This document shows positions 41,478-51,997 of a DNA stretch of 55,184 nucleotides, in pieces. The stretch spans positions 33,093 to 88,276 of the forward strand of contig MU657274.1 of assembly GCA_026770575.1 (NCBI GenBank). The letters run 5' to 3'. Within the stretch, counting starts at the first letter, position 1. Every line of letters begins with the position of its first letter. The translations under genes and the position numbers were made by a program. Below the pieces are notes generated by a model. The model worked only from the letters and a program-made list of their open reading frames with translations. It did no database searches and was not told the origin of the DNA. Source of the stretch: Pelagophyceae sp. CCMP2097 (taxonomy: Eukaryota; Sar; Pelagophyceae).

Positions 41478-43385
41478 ATGGGCGGGTCAAGACTTGCGTG
41501 CGCGGTCTACCTCGTCGTCGCTCGAGGCGCGCGGGCGCAGCTCTTCCACCAGCACGAGTCCGTGCACGAGTAAGCACGCCCCTTCTTCCGGGTCGATGGC
41601 GCCGTCGAGCCGCCGCCGCGTCGCTGCCGATGTGATGCCTCGACGCTTTATCGCAGGTTCACATCGACCGACGACTTTGACTGGCGCGTGCTCCACGACG
41701 ACTCTACAGCCTGGGTGATCACGCTCTACAGCCAGTCGAGCTGCATCGACCACTGCCGCGTCATCGACAGCGCCAAGTTCTGCGATTCGGAGTGCCGCGA
41801 CGTTGCGGATGAGTTTGCAGAGTGCGCGCCGCAACTCTTCTCAGCGCTCGGCGTCCAGAGCGGCGCCGTCAACGCAAGCCCCGGCGTCCTCCCCCGGCCC
41901 GACCGGGTCTTTCGCTCAGCGACGGCAGGTGGACACCGAGGTCTTTAGGTGGACACGGAAGTCGGGCGCGAGATCCGGCTCAAGGTCGGCGCTGCGCGGC
42001 TGCCCGCGATCGTCGGCTACGGCGGCGACGCCCTCGTCACGAACCGCTACACGCGAGAAGCGGCGCGGCCAGCGGCGGTCTTCGGCGGCGAATTCTCGAA
42101 GCGCGCGTTCAAGGCGTGGGTCGGCGACGTCGTGCTCCGGCGCGGCGGCGTGCGCGGCGTGGACTGGGTCGAAGAGGTGCAGCAGCTCGTGGCGCCGTTC
42201 GCTCTGTTGTTCACGGAGCGCGCCGAGACGAGCGCGCTGCTGCAGTCGTTTGGCGTCGCGTTCCGCGGGCGGCTCGAGCTCGGCGTCACCAACGCGCGCG
42301 CCGGCGAGGACGGTGTAGAGGTCCTCGACGCTTTTAGCGCCGTCCGAAACGACCGCCCGCTGCCGCTCCTCGTGGGCGTGCGCCACGGCGGGTCGTGGGA
42401 AAGCGCAGTCGCGTTCGATGGCGACGTCTCGAACCGCGGCGCCGTCTCCGCGTGGCTCGAGGTTCTTGCGAACCGCACCAAGCTGCCCTTTGAGTTCGCG
42501 CAGCGGCCCCCGGACGACGGCGGGCCGCTGGAGATCGCGACGGCACGGCAGCTCACGGACCTGGTGCTGCGGAGCCCCGCGGCGACGCTGCTGGCGTCCG
42601 TCGAAGACGGCTTCCCCGCCGAAGTCGCGCGGAAACTCGCAGACGTCGAGGGCTCGGGCGTCCTGCAGTCGGCGCTCGTCTGGTGCGGCTCGCGAGAGAA
42701 GAAGCTGCGCGCTTTGTGCAAAAAGCTCGACGGCGCCGTCGTGGCGTACCCGCACGGCGCACCCGCGGCACCCGCTCAAATGGTCGGTCGCGCGGCCGCA
42801 GCCGCGGCGCCGGCGGTCGCGGCCGACAAGCGCGGCGCATCGTTCGGCGACCCCGCCGCCGCCTTCGACTCGGCAGCAGCGTCGGTCTCGGCGGCGGGCA
42901 TCGCCGTGCTGCGTGCGGACGACGACGTCGACGGCGCGCTGCTCGCGGCGCTCGAGCGTTCTGGCGCGCCGGCCGTGGGCTTTGTCGTCTTCTCCAAACA
43001 CGCCGACGTCGTCCTCCCCGTGCGCGCCCTGTGCGCCGCGCTGCCGGGCGTGCCGTTCTTTCAGTACGTCGTCACGGGCGCAGCTGCGGACGACGAACTC
43101 CTCAAGCGATTTTCCGTCCCGCGCGCGCCGAGCTTTGTCGCCTTCCACCGCCAGGCCGGCGCCGGCGCCGCGACCGCGACCGCGAAAGTGCCGGGCGCGG
43201 CCGTGCGCGTCGTCGCGTACGACCGCGCGCGGCTCGGCCCGCCGACGTTCCGCGCGCTCTTCCGCTTCGCGGCAGCGCTCCTCGAGCAGAATGCGCCGGC
43301 GCACCTTCACGCGCTCCAGGCCCACCAGAGGCGAGGCGCCGGCGCAGCATCGGGCGGCGCCGGCGCGGTCAACGACGAACTCTAA
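41478..43385 (+). CDS. ER-luminal thioredoxin-fold protein ending in NDEL
   Basis: Exons 41478-41569, 41657-41867 and 41949-43385 give 579 residues. The N-terminus MGGSRLACAVYLVVARGARA is a signal peptide. Residues ~35-130 form a thioredoxin-like domain (WVITLYSQSSCIDHC...), with CIDHC in place of the usual CGHC and further Cys in CDSEC. Later segments (ALLFTERAETSALLQSFGV) resemble the inactive thioredoxin domains of PDI-family or DnaJC16-like proteins. It ends VNDEL, a plausible KDEL-type retrieval signal. It probably acts in ER oxidative folding or quality control. The second intron's acceptor region holds a 20-bp tandem duplication giving two AG|GTGGACAC sites; only the second keeps frame. 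Confidence 0.78.
41921..41960 (+). repeat. 20-bp tandem duplication at a splice acceptor
   Basis: The words AGGTGGACAC.GA.GTC occur at ~41927 and ~41947, exactly 20 bp apart. Both offer an AG acceptor followed by GTGGACAC. Use of the upstream AG would shift the frame. Confidence 0.85.
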
Positions 43386-43744
43386 CGGAACACAGCCTTC
43401 GGAACGCTGGGCACGACATGGGCGCCTCCGCCGCATCGTCGCAAGGTCTTCCCAGAAGCGCATTTGTGTGGAAAACGCTCCGTCGGAGTGGTGACGCTCC
43501 TGGCTTCGGCTGGGCTTCATGTCGTCGTCGCGCCATCTCGGTACGTGGACATCCCGCCCTTGTTTCGCGAATTCGACAACGCGTCATCCAAACCTGTTCG
43601 CTTTTTATAAAAACGAAATTCGATTTTCGATCGAAAAGTGGCGTGTTGAGGCCTCGTCCGCCCCGAGCGCGAGACCGCGGCTCGATCCTTGAGCCGTGTG
43701 GCCCCGGCGGAGACTCTGCGCGCGCGCGCCCGCTGCGAAGCATC
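43386..43744. other. intergenic spacer, head-to-tail genes
   Basis: This 359-bp region lies between the stop of the ER thioredoxin-fold gene and the start of the plastid protein. It includes an AT-richer patch (43590-43640, tttttataaaaacgaaattc) that could hold a promoter. No gene recognised. Confidence 0.5.
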
Positions 43745-45256
43745 ATGCCTCGGAGCGTCCTCGCCCTCGTGCAGATGGGCTGTGTTCTCGATTGCGGCCG
43801 GGCGTTTGTGCCTCCCTCGGGCCGCCGCGCCGAGGCGCCGTCGCCGTGGAGATTGCGCGTGTTCTCGGGCGACGACGAGGTCTCGGCCCTGCGGCGCGAG
43901 GTGGACCGGCTGCGGCGCGAGATTCAAGCCGACGAGGTGCGGGCCCTCGTCAAAGTCGCCTTGCGCCGCCGGCGCTGACCGCTTGCGCCGCAGGTGACTG
44001 CCGCCGAGGCGGCGGCGGCGCTCGCGCCGAGCCCGCCGGCCGAACCCGAGGCCGAGGCGCGGCCGACGCGCCGCATCCTCGAGCCGTCGACGGGCCGCGT
44101 CGACGCGGCTGCGCTTTTGTCCATGCTGGACACGAGCCTCGTGCCCGCGGGCTGCGACGCCGCCGCGGAGCTGGAGGCATTTGGCGCGTTCGCGGGCTTC
44201 GACGACATGGCCGGGTCGACGGACGTGCTGGAGCCGGCCTTTGACGCGGGCCTCGCGGACCAGCCGGACCACCTGGCGCAGCTCCGCCTCTCCCTGCTGC
44301 TCAAAGTCGACGTCGACCCGGACTACTCCCGGCTCTTCGACTCGCTGCGAGAAGCGATGGACGACGCCGACTTTGCAGAAGCGAAGATGGACGATTCGAA
44401 AATGAGCGACGAGTTCGCCGCGGCCATCGGCATGCGCATGGGCCCCGACGGCGGGCTCGAGTGGGCCGAGGACGCGCAGCGGCGCGCGGCCCGGGCGAGC
44501 GTGCGGCTCTGGCGCGACTGGTGCGCCATGCTCGAGGTGCGCGCGGCCAAGGTGGCGGCGTCCGAGTTCGACGGCGAGGTCGCCCAGCTCCGGGCGGCGG
44601 TGGACGGCATGGGCGACATTGAGCGAGCCTTTGCGGACAAGTACAAGGTCTCGTCGGCGTCGCTGCGGCAGCTCGCCTTTGACCAGAGCACCGAAGCTGC
44701 GGCCGCCGGCGTCCTCGGGGGCATCGTCTACAACGTGGACGCCGTGGCGCCGTCCCTCGCCGAGTGGCGCTTCAAGGAGGCGCTGCGCGCGGCGACGCGG
44801 CCCGCGGCGCCGTCCGACGCCGATGGCGCCGCGCGGCTCTGGGCGGCGTGGACGCTGGCCGGCGCCGTCGAGGCGCGGAGCACGAGCGTCCCCGCGCAGC
44901 TCGCGGGCGTGGTCTACGACGCCGCCGTCGCGTCCAAGTTCCGCGACCAGTTTAGAGAGACGCTGCGCGAGGCGTTTGGCGAGGAGGTCGACGTCGCCGA
45001 CCCCGCGACGCGCGTCCGGTTCGTGACCGAGGCCGGCGAGACGCTCGACGCGGCCCTGAGCGGCGGCGTCGTCGTCTTCACCGTCGCCTCGCTGCTCTTC
45101 CTCTGGGCCACGTTCCAATTCGTCTTCGCGCCGCTCTTCGGCGCCGCGGGGCTCGCGCTGGACCGCATCGCCGGCGCCGCGACGGAAAACCTCGGCAGCC
45201 TCGACCTCCTCTTCGGGCCCCTCCTCAACCGACTGCAAGGAGGCCCGCCGCTCTAG
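43745..45256 (+). CDS. plastid-targeted membrane protein of unknown function
   Basis: Exons 43745-43936 and 43994-45256 (57-bp intron) give 484 residues. The start MPRSVLALVQMGCVLDCGRA followed by FVPPSGRR matches a heterokont bipartite plastid presequence, with Phe at the predicted +1 position. The middle is helical and acidic with repeated Met/Asp (AKMDDSKMSDEFAAAIGM). Near the C-terminus, residues ~417-447 (GGVVVFTVASLLFLWATFQF) form one or two membrane helices. A short coiled coil (ALRREVDRLRREIQADE) sits after the presequence. I recognise no named family. Acting in plastid membranes is inferred from targeting only. Confidence 0.72.
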
Positions 45257-45355
45257 CAACAGGCGCGGCACTCGTAACCGAGCCGCGCGCGTGAAACAAC
45301 TTACTCGTCCCAGAGCTCCCGGGGTCGCCGCGCCGGCCCGTCGGACGCGCGGCAC

Positions 45356-46856
45356 TTAGAGGAGGAATTGCTGCGCGGCGACGAGGCACGTCGCGACGAA
45401 CAGGAGGAAGATGATGAGCTTGATGAAGAGCGGCATCCTGATTTTTGGGCGGCTCGTGGGGCCCGTAGACAGAGGCGAGGCAGGGTTACTGACGGTCTGG
45501 GCGTCGTAGACGTGGCGACGAGCTTGCCGTCGGCGGAGGCGGAGAGGACGACGGCGGCGCCCTGGAGCGTGGCCATGCACGTGACGGGGAGGTCGTGCGC
45601 CGAGCTGCGGAGGCGCGGCGCGAGGTCCGCGGTCCAGACGCTGACGACGCCCTCGACGTTGCCGCAGACGACGTGGCCGCCGTCGACGAGCATGGAGGAG
45701 ACGGGATGCTTCGAGACCTGCCGCACCACCGCCGCCGTGCCCGTCAGCTCGAGCGCGCCGCCGCCGCCCTCGTCTGCGAGCGTCCACTTGGTCGCGTAGC
45801 CGAGACCGCGCGTGGCCGACTGCGACGTGTACACGACGAGGCCCTCGGCCGCGTCGCCGCCGAAGATACAGGACCGGCACATGATCGTGTTGTCCGGCTT
45901 GCGCGCGCGCGGGTTGCGCTGCTTGGGCGGCGGCGGCGGCGGCGGCACGCCGCGCGCCGTCGGCAGCACGCACAGCTCCACGCCAGACGCCGCGCTCCAG
46001 ACGCGGCAGCTCCCGTCCTTGGACGACGAGCAGACGAGGTGGCCACCCTTGACGAAGTCCACCGACGTGATGGCCGCCTAAAGCGGAGCCGGCTCTGTGG
46101 CAGCCTTATCCGACAAGGCGTCCCTGAGCTCTCAAGAGCAAGCATCGCCTCCGCGGCGGGGCGCGGCAGCGCGCCTCGTGGCCCTTGCAGACGAATAGCC
46201 GCGTGGCCGTCCAGAGCGTGCCCTCCACGCGCGCGCCGGGCTCGGGGAGGAGCCAGAGGCGGAGGACGCCGTCGTCGCCGCCCGTGGCGACCATGCCGCC
46301 GCTGAGCGCGACGCCGTTGAGCGAGTCCTTGTCTTCGGCGACGTGGTCCTCGGAGACGAGCTCAAACTGGGTCGGCGGCGCCTGCGCGCCGGCGCCGGCG
46401 GCGACCATGGAGAAACACCGGAACTTGGCCCCAAAGCACGCCACGAGGATGCCGTCGCCGTACGCAATCGACGAGCACAGCTCGGCGCCTAGCGACACAC
46501 GTTGGGAGGGCCTTTCCACAACAACCTTCGGTGAGGCGCCGACCGCGGTCGACTTAGAGATTCGATGACGGCCGCGCCGCGAAAAGGTGCGGAAGCGCAC
46601 CAGTGTCGTGCCTCGCGACTTGCGTGAAGACCTGGGCCGGGGATCGGTGCGGCGTCCTGGGAGAAATGGCCGCGGCGCAGACCACGCGCGCGAGGGACGC
46701 GGCTCGCACCGAGTCTGCAATCTGGGCCACGACGAGCGAGTTGCCGACGCCCGTCTTGGACGAGCCGCCGCCGCCGGCGTATATCACCGTCGGCGGGTCC
46801 TCCGCGACGCAGAGGATGCCGAAGACGGGCCCGCTCACCGGGAAGGACTGCGCCAT
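45356..46856 (-). CDS. SEC12: SEC12/PREB, ER membrane GEF for SAR1
   Basis: Four exons (46856-46601, 46488-46175, 46077-45494, 45452-45356) give 416 residues, the size of PREB. The N-terminal blade VIYAGGGGSSKTGVGNSL is the SEC12/PREB K-loop region that contacts SAR1. WD40 blades follow (VATGGDDGVLRLW, LVCSSSKDGSCRVW, VVCGNVEGVVSVW). The end is a membrane anchor (LFIKLIIFLLFVATCLVAA). SEC12 loads SAR1 with GTP to start COPII budding; SEC31 sits 37 kb away. Intron 2 appears to use a GC donor (GAG|GCGCGC), because no GT fits the phase and conserved sequence. Intron 3 is only 41 bp and has the weakest support. The start region has a short direct repeat of ggaaggactgcgcca. Confidence 0.88.
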
Positions 46857-47116
46857 TTCCTCGAGGGAAGGTCACAGGGAAGGACTGCGCCACCGGGAAC
46901 GAGACCTCGAGGAGGCGCCGATAATCCCACCGCACGGACACGTTCGAAACACGGGTAGACTCCTTTTTTCGGCGATACCTTCGGACACCACACTGGAACC
47001 TCATCAAAACCGATCCTGACAAGTTACTGGTGTCCGACAATAGGATCGCACCCGCCCCACCGGCGTGAAGGCGCACGTCGTTGAAGGCGCGAGCCGTTGA
47101 AGACCTTTGGGCAAGC
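46857..47116. promoter_or_regulatory. divergent promoter region, SEC12/calpain
   Basis: This 260-bp spacer separates two divergent starts. Near 46878 the 15-bp word ggaaggactgcgcca recurs from the SEC12 start (46842), a 36-bp-offset direct repeat. No TATA box is seen. Confidence 0.45.
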
Positions 47117-49962
47117 ATGGAGGACTCGTGGGCGAAGCAGGACGCGGCCCTCTTCGGCCTGCCCGTGCGCCGCGAGGTCTACCAAGGCGTCGCGGCGCAA
47201 GCGGCCCCGGCGGACGACGTCGCGCTGGCGCTGCGTCGGAGCAGCGCCGACGAGCGCCGCTCGGCCGCCGCCAGGGCGGACACGTCCGACGACGCCGCGC
47301 TGGCTGCGGCGCTGGGCCGGAGCCTCGCTGCCGACGCGGGCGACGCGGCAGGGGACGCGGCGCTCGCGCGTGCGCTGGCCGCCAACGACGCGCGGCGCGG
47401 CGCCGACGACGCGCGGTGCTACGACTCGGACGCGGCGCTCGCGGCACTCCTCGCGGCGTCCGACTCGGCGTCCGACCTGAGGCCCGAGGCGCGGCACGAA
47501 GACGGCTGGCCGCACGACGGGCCAGGGGGGCGCGGGCCGCACGACGGGCCAGGGCCGTCATCGCGGGAGCCGCAGAAGGACGTCAGCTTCGAGGGCGCGC
47601 GCCGCGAGGCCTGCGAGAAAATTGCCGAGATCCGCAGCCTATGTGCGTCCGTCGCGGCGCGAGCTTGGGGCAATCGACTCGCTTTCACCTCGTTGACCGT
47701 GCGTTCCGACTCACGTTTTGTCGACATAGGTGCGGCCGCGGGCGTGGGCCGCTTCGTTGACCCGGACTTTGGACCCGGCTCGCGGTCGCAGACCGACACG
47801 GCGGGCGGCGCGCGCGCCTGGCGCCGGCCAGAGGAGCTGCAGTTCGACGGCGACCGGCGGCTGCCGACGGGCTTCTTCAGCCCGCGGACTCCGGCGTGCT
47901 GGCGCGTCTTCGACGGACAGCCCCGCGCCGCCGACGTCCGCCAGGGCGCAGTCGGGGACTGCTGGTTCGTCTCCGCGCTCTCCGCGCTCGCAAGCTTCCG
48001 AAACGGCGCACTCGTGAGACGGACCGCCGCGGGGAGGCTTGGCCAGGACGCCGCACGTTGGACGCCGTGGGGGGCACCTCGGCCGTCGAAAGGCGCGCCG
48101 CGCGTCGGACCGTCGGACGACCGACGCGGCACCGACGCCCGCGGCGCAGATCCGGCGCCTCTTCGCCGGCGCGGCGGACTTTGACGACGGACGCGGCGGC
48201 GGCGACGCGAAAAACTTTGGCGCGCACGCCGTCCAGCTCTGCCCGCCCCCGCGTCGGGCATCCTGAGACGCGAGGGGGGCGATCCAGCCCGTCACGGCAA
48301 CAAGGGACGACCTAGCCCGTCGCGGCAACAACGGTGCACGTGTGATGACGGTGGATGCCTGATGACGCAGCGACAGCCTTTTCGACGTTTGCCGTCATCG
48401 CCTCGCTAGGCGTGCGCGGCGCGTGGGAGGTCGTCGTCGTCGACGAGCTGCTGCCCGTCTCTGGCGACGGGGTAAAGACGTGCGTCCAGCTGGCCTACGC
48501 GTCGTGCGCGCGGCGGCAGCTCTGGGCGCCGCTTCTGGAAAAGGCCTACGCAAAGATCTGCAGAGGCTATTCGAACCTATCCGGCGGCGACACAGCCGAG
48601 GCCCTCTACGTCCTCACCGGTGAGTGACCCACGGAGACGCTGACGGAGATGGCCGCGAAAGTCCCTTCATGTGGCCACAACAGCAAAACGCGAAGTGCCG
48701 TCGTATGGCCACGTCGGCACTGTCACGTCCACTTTTTGGGAGCGTCCCTCCGCGTCTTCGTACCGCGGCCTTTTGCAGGGTGCGCCTGCGGCAAGACGGC
48801 GCTGTCGCCATCACTGTCTGACGAAGCGCGAGAACTGCTCTGGGCCGAGCTCCTCTCGGCGCACGAGGCCGGTTTCGTGACATGCCTGTCGTCGCGCGCG
48901 ACCGTGCGCCGCGGCCTCTCGCCGCGGCACGCGTACGCGGTCTTGGACGTGCTCAGCGTGGGCCCGCGGCGGCTGCTGCGCGTCGCCAACCCGCACGACA
49001 CCAAGCCGGCGTGCCTCGTCGAGGCGTCCGTCGTCGCCGAGGCGCGGCGGCGCGTGCCGGACGACGGGCGGTCCGTGCTCTTCGACCTGGACGACGTGCT
49101 GGAGAACTTTGAGCACTGCTGCGTGTGCGAGTACCGAAGCGACTGGGCAGACGTCCGTCTCGACGCGGCGCCGCGCGACGTTTACGTCGTCACCGCGCCC
49201 GAGGCCACCGAGGCGACGCTCCACTATGCGCAGGCGCCCGCGCGCGCGCGCGCTGGCGGGCCGCTCGACGCTGCGCTCGTCGTCGTCGCCGCGCGCGACG
49301 CCGACGGCGGCGGCGCGGCGGCGACGGCGACGGCAGGGCTCGGCAACGCGTACTGCCGCTGCCACCTAAACGGCGGTGAGGAGCGCTACTACGTCGTTCC
49401 GTTGAGCTTTAATGGCGCCGGCGCCGCGCAGACGTGCGGCGTCCTCGTCGCACAGTCGGCGCGCCCGCTGCTGCTGGCGCGCGCGCCGCACGTCGACGCG
49501 GCGCTAGTGCGGCGCTGCGTCCTGGCCTACGCGCGCTCAGGCGCGGCGCCGCAGCGCTTCGGCGCGGTGAGTCGTTATATTACTTTCAACATTCATTGGC
49601 GCCGACGGGATCGCATTATCTAGGTGACGCACTACGCGCGCACAGACGGCTGCGCCTGCTACATCGCCGCCGAGAACCGCGACGTGGGGCGCTGGCTCCG
49701 CTTCACCATCTCCTTCGACGACGCGCGCGGCGTCGTCCTCTCGCGCGGCTCGCCGGGAAACGGCACGACGGTGACGAGCCACGTCCCGCCGGGTCACGCC
49801 TGCGTCGTCGTCGTCGCGGCCGCGCGAGCCGAAGGGTTCCGATACCGCGCCTCGTCCAAGTTCCAGCTCGGCGAAGCGCCGCCCCCGGGGCAAGAGCACG
49901 CGCCGCCGCTCCCGACGCCCGACGACATCCACGTCCCCGTCCCACTCGACCATTTTCGATAA
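47117..49962 (+). CDS. calpain-family cysteine protease with UIM-like motifs
   Basis: Six exons (47117-47642, 47730-48013, 48150-48252, 48410-48619, 48779-49566, 49624-49962) give 749 residues. Residues ~30-130 hold three ubiquitin-interacting-motif-like helices (DDAALAAALGRSLA, GDAALARALAAND, SDAALAALLAASDS). The protease core follows: FVDPDFGPGS, then QGAVGDCWFVSALSAL with Cys253, GLSPRHAYAVLDV with His425, and VANPHD with Asn445, so the triad is complete. ENFEHCCVCEYRSDW opens a C-terminal beta region like calpain C2-like (CBSW) domains. No penta-EF-hand is present, as in many protist calpains. Calcium dependence cannot be judged. Exon 3 was found by homology (IRRLF...HAVQLC) and closes both phases. 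Confidence 0.85.
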
Positions 49963-51449
49963 CACGACGCAAACGAACCAAGCGCGCCGCGTGGGTGCCA
50001 GCGCCCTCTCCGGGGCGCATGCAGTTTGTTCCTCGCATGGTCGCGCCAGTGCTTCGACTCGGTGTTCCGAAGCTCCTCGCGCGTTACAATGAGGGTTCTT
50101 TGCGAGGCTTGCAGAGGCGGAAGATCGGAGCCTGGCCGTGCGCTGCGTGTCGACTGATCCACGGCCGTTCCCTGCGTCGTCAGCCCGCCGCCCCCGCCCA
50201 GGACACGGAAGCATCGTCCGAGGCCAATCGAACGTCGGCGTCCGGCACTCTACAGCCGAGGATCGAAACGGCGCGCGAGGGTGCCTCCGAATGAAACCAT
50301 GCGACACCGTCCACGCCACGCCCGTCGTCCGAGCCGCGTCGAGGGTACGAAAGCACCGTCGTAAAAGCTCCTTCGGACATCTCGATCGAGCGCTCCGTCC
50401 GTGGCTGTGGATCAGAGATCTGTGCCCATAGATCGAATCGAAGCCATGATAAGCCTATTCGAACTCTGCGAGGATGCACATATAGCCGCCGCGGGCCGCC
50501 GCGGTAGCCCAGGTCCAAGAGCACTGTCCAAGAACCGAACGTTGTCGTCCGACACTCGCAGAGGATCGAAGCGATGGGGTGCGAATCCGCCCAGGACACA
50601 AAAGTGCTGTCCAAGAACCGTCGAACGCCGCCGTCCTTGAGTCTGGAGGCCAGGACCGAATATAAGCAGCATGATGATGCCTCCTATCCACGCCGGAGCC
50701 GCCCGAGCCGCGTCGTCCGCCTGGGATACAAAGCATCGTCGAAGCCCCGCCATCGAAGCCTTGTCTAACGTCGGTCACCCAGGATCAAAGCTCCGCGGCT
50801 GTGGATGGCATCGAAGCAGCGTACCATGCTAGGCCCGATTCGAATCCGGCGACCATCAACTCACGTGCAATCATTGCGGCACGCCGCCGCGGTAGCCCAG
50901 GACACGGAGGCATCATCCAAAAGAATCGTCTAACGCCGCCGTTCGCAACTGCAGCCGCGGGTCGAAGCGAAGGAGTGCACGATGGTGTCTCCTCTTCCAA
51001 TAGATTGAAAACATGCGACGCCATACGCGCCGCAGAGTTATCCGAGCCGCGTCGGCAACCAAACACCGTCCGAGCCCCGCCGTCCAAGGCCCGGACGTAT
51101 GCGTCGCGCGCTCTGTGGCTGTAGATCAGAGTGGCTACGGATGATATAGAAGGTCGCGCGCTGCAGAGCCGCCACGGCCGGTGCCGAAGTTGCAGCGGCA
51201 GCTTCTTCCGGCAACGCCTCGATGGCTGCGGCCAGAGCCGCGCTCGAAAGCATGTCGACTCTGGACGACTGTCCACATCGTTCTCGCGATCGCCTGCCGA
51301 GGCCTGGGTGAGTGAGTGTATACCCCTCGGGGTGCTTTGGGGTTGGAGGGTGCGAAGTAGTCCAGGCCTGGCCCCGGACACGCGGTACCGGCGAGGGGAA
51401 CACGGAACTTGAAGTTCGTTGAACTTGAAAGAGTCACGTTTTGCATTGG
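49963..51449. repeat. degenerate repeat field without a recognised gene
   Basis: Between about 50150 and 51260, words such as gcccaggacac, gagccgcgtcg, gaggatcgaa, cgtccgag and gtggctgt(ag/gg)atcagag return several times at roughly 300-400 bp spacing (for example 50195, 50590, 50890). They belong to imperfect copies of a longer unit. Long frames exist but have repeated low-complexity content. No domain, tRNA or transposase was seen. It may be decayed satellite DNA or a dead element. Confidence 0.55.
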
Positions 51450-51827
51450 AGGTAACTCGCCGAAGTGTCGCGACACGCTGCGACAGTCGCCGACTGTCGG
51501 CAACTGTCGTCGACAGTCGGTGACTGTCGCAGAATGTCGCAGAGTGTCGCAGAGTGTCGCAGAGTGTCGCACCGGTGCCGCAGAGTGTCGCACCGGTGCC
51601 GCAGAGTGTCGCAGAGTGTCGCACCGGTGCCGCAGAGTGTCGCACCGGTGCCGCAGAGTGTCGCACCGGTGCCGCAGAGTGTCGCACCGGTGCCGCAGAG
51701 TGTCGCACCGGTGCCGCAGAGTGTCGCAGAGTGTCGCAGAGTGTCGCAGACAGTCACCGACAGTCGCCGACAGTCGCCGACAGTCGGAGACTGTCGCAGC
51801 GTGTCGCGACACTTCGGCGAGTTACCT
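51450..51827. mobile_element. foldback element: 39-bp perfect inverted termini around a palindromic array
   Basis: The left terminus 51450-51488 (aggtaactcgccgaagtgtc...) is the exact reverse complement of the right terminus 51789-51827, and pairing continues inward with mismatches. Inside are about seven copies of a 21-bp unit (gtgtcgcaccggtgccgcag) containing the palindrome caccggtg, flanked by gtgtcgcaga and cgacagtcg repeats. The word cattgg lies just outside both ends (51444-51449 and 51829-51834), a possible target duplication with a 1-bp offset. No protein is encoded. A long foldback structure is expected. Confidence 0.82.
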
Positions 51828-51997
51828 TCATTGGGCGGGGCCATCGTCACGTGCGAGCCGTAAAAGCCTCACCGCAGCGGTCTGTTCTTTTATCGTCCCG
51901 TGGTACCGGCGTACCGGGGCGCGTGGTCCAACCAAGGTCTGGTCGGCAGGTCGAGTGGTCAGTGTCTCAGTCCACGCGACCGGGATCGGGGTCGCCG

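Noticed and set aside
50825..50850. tRNA-like T-loop word (attcgaatccgg)
   Set aside because: No acceptor stem, anticodon arm or D-arm can be paired around it on either strand.
51541..51725. CRISPR-like array
   Set aside because: The repeats are contiguous palindromic 21-bp units with no unique spacers, inside an inverted-repeat element in a eukaryotic genome.
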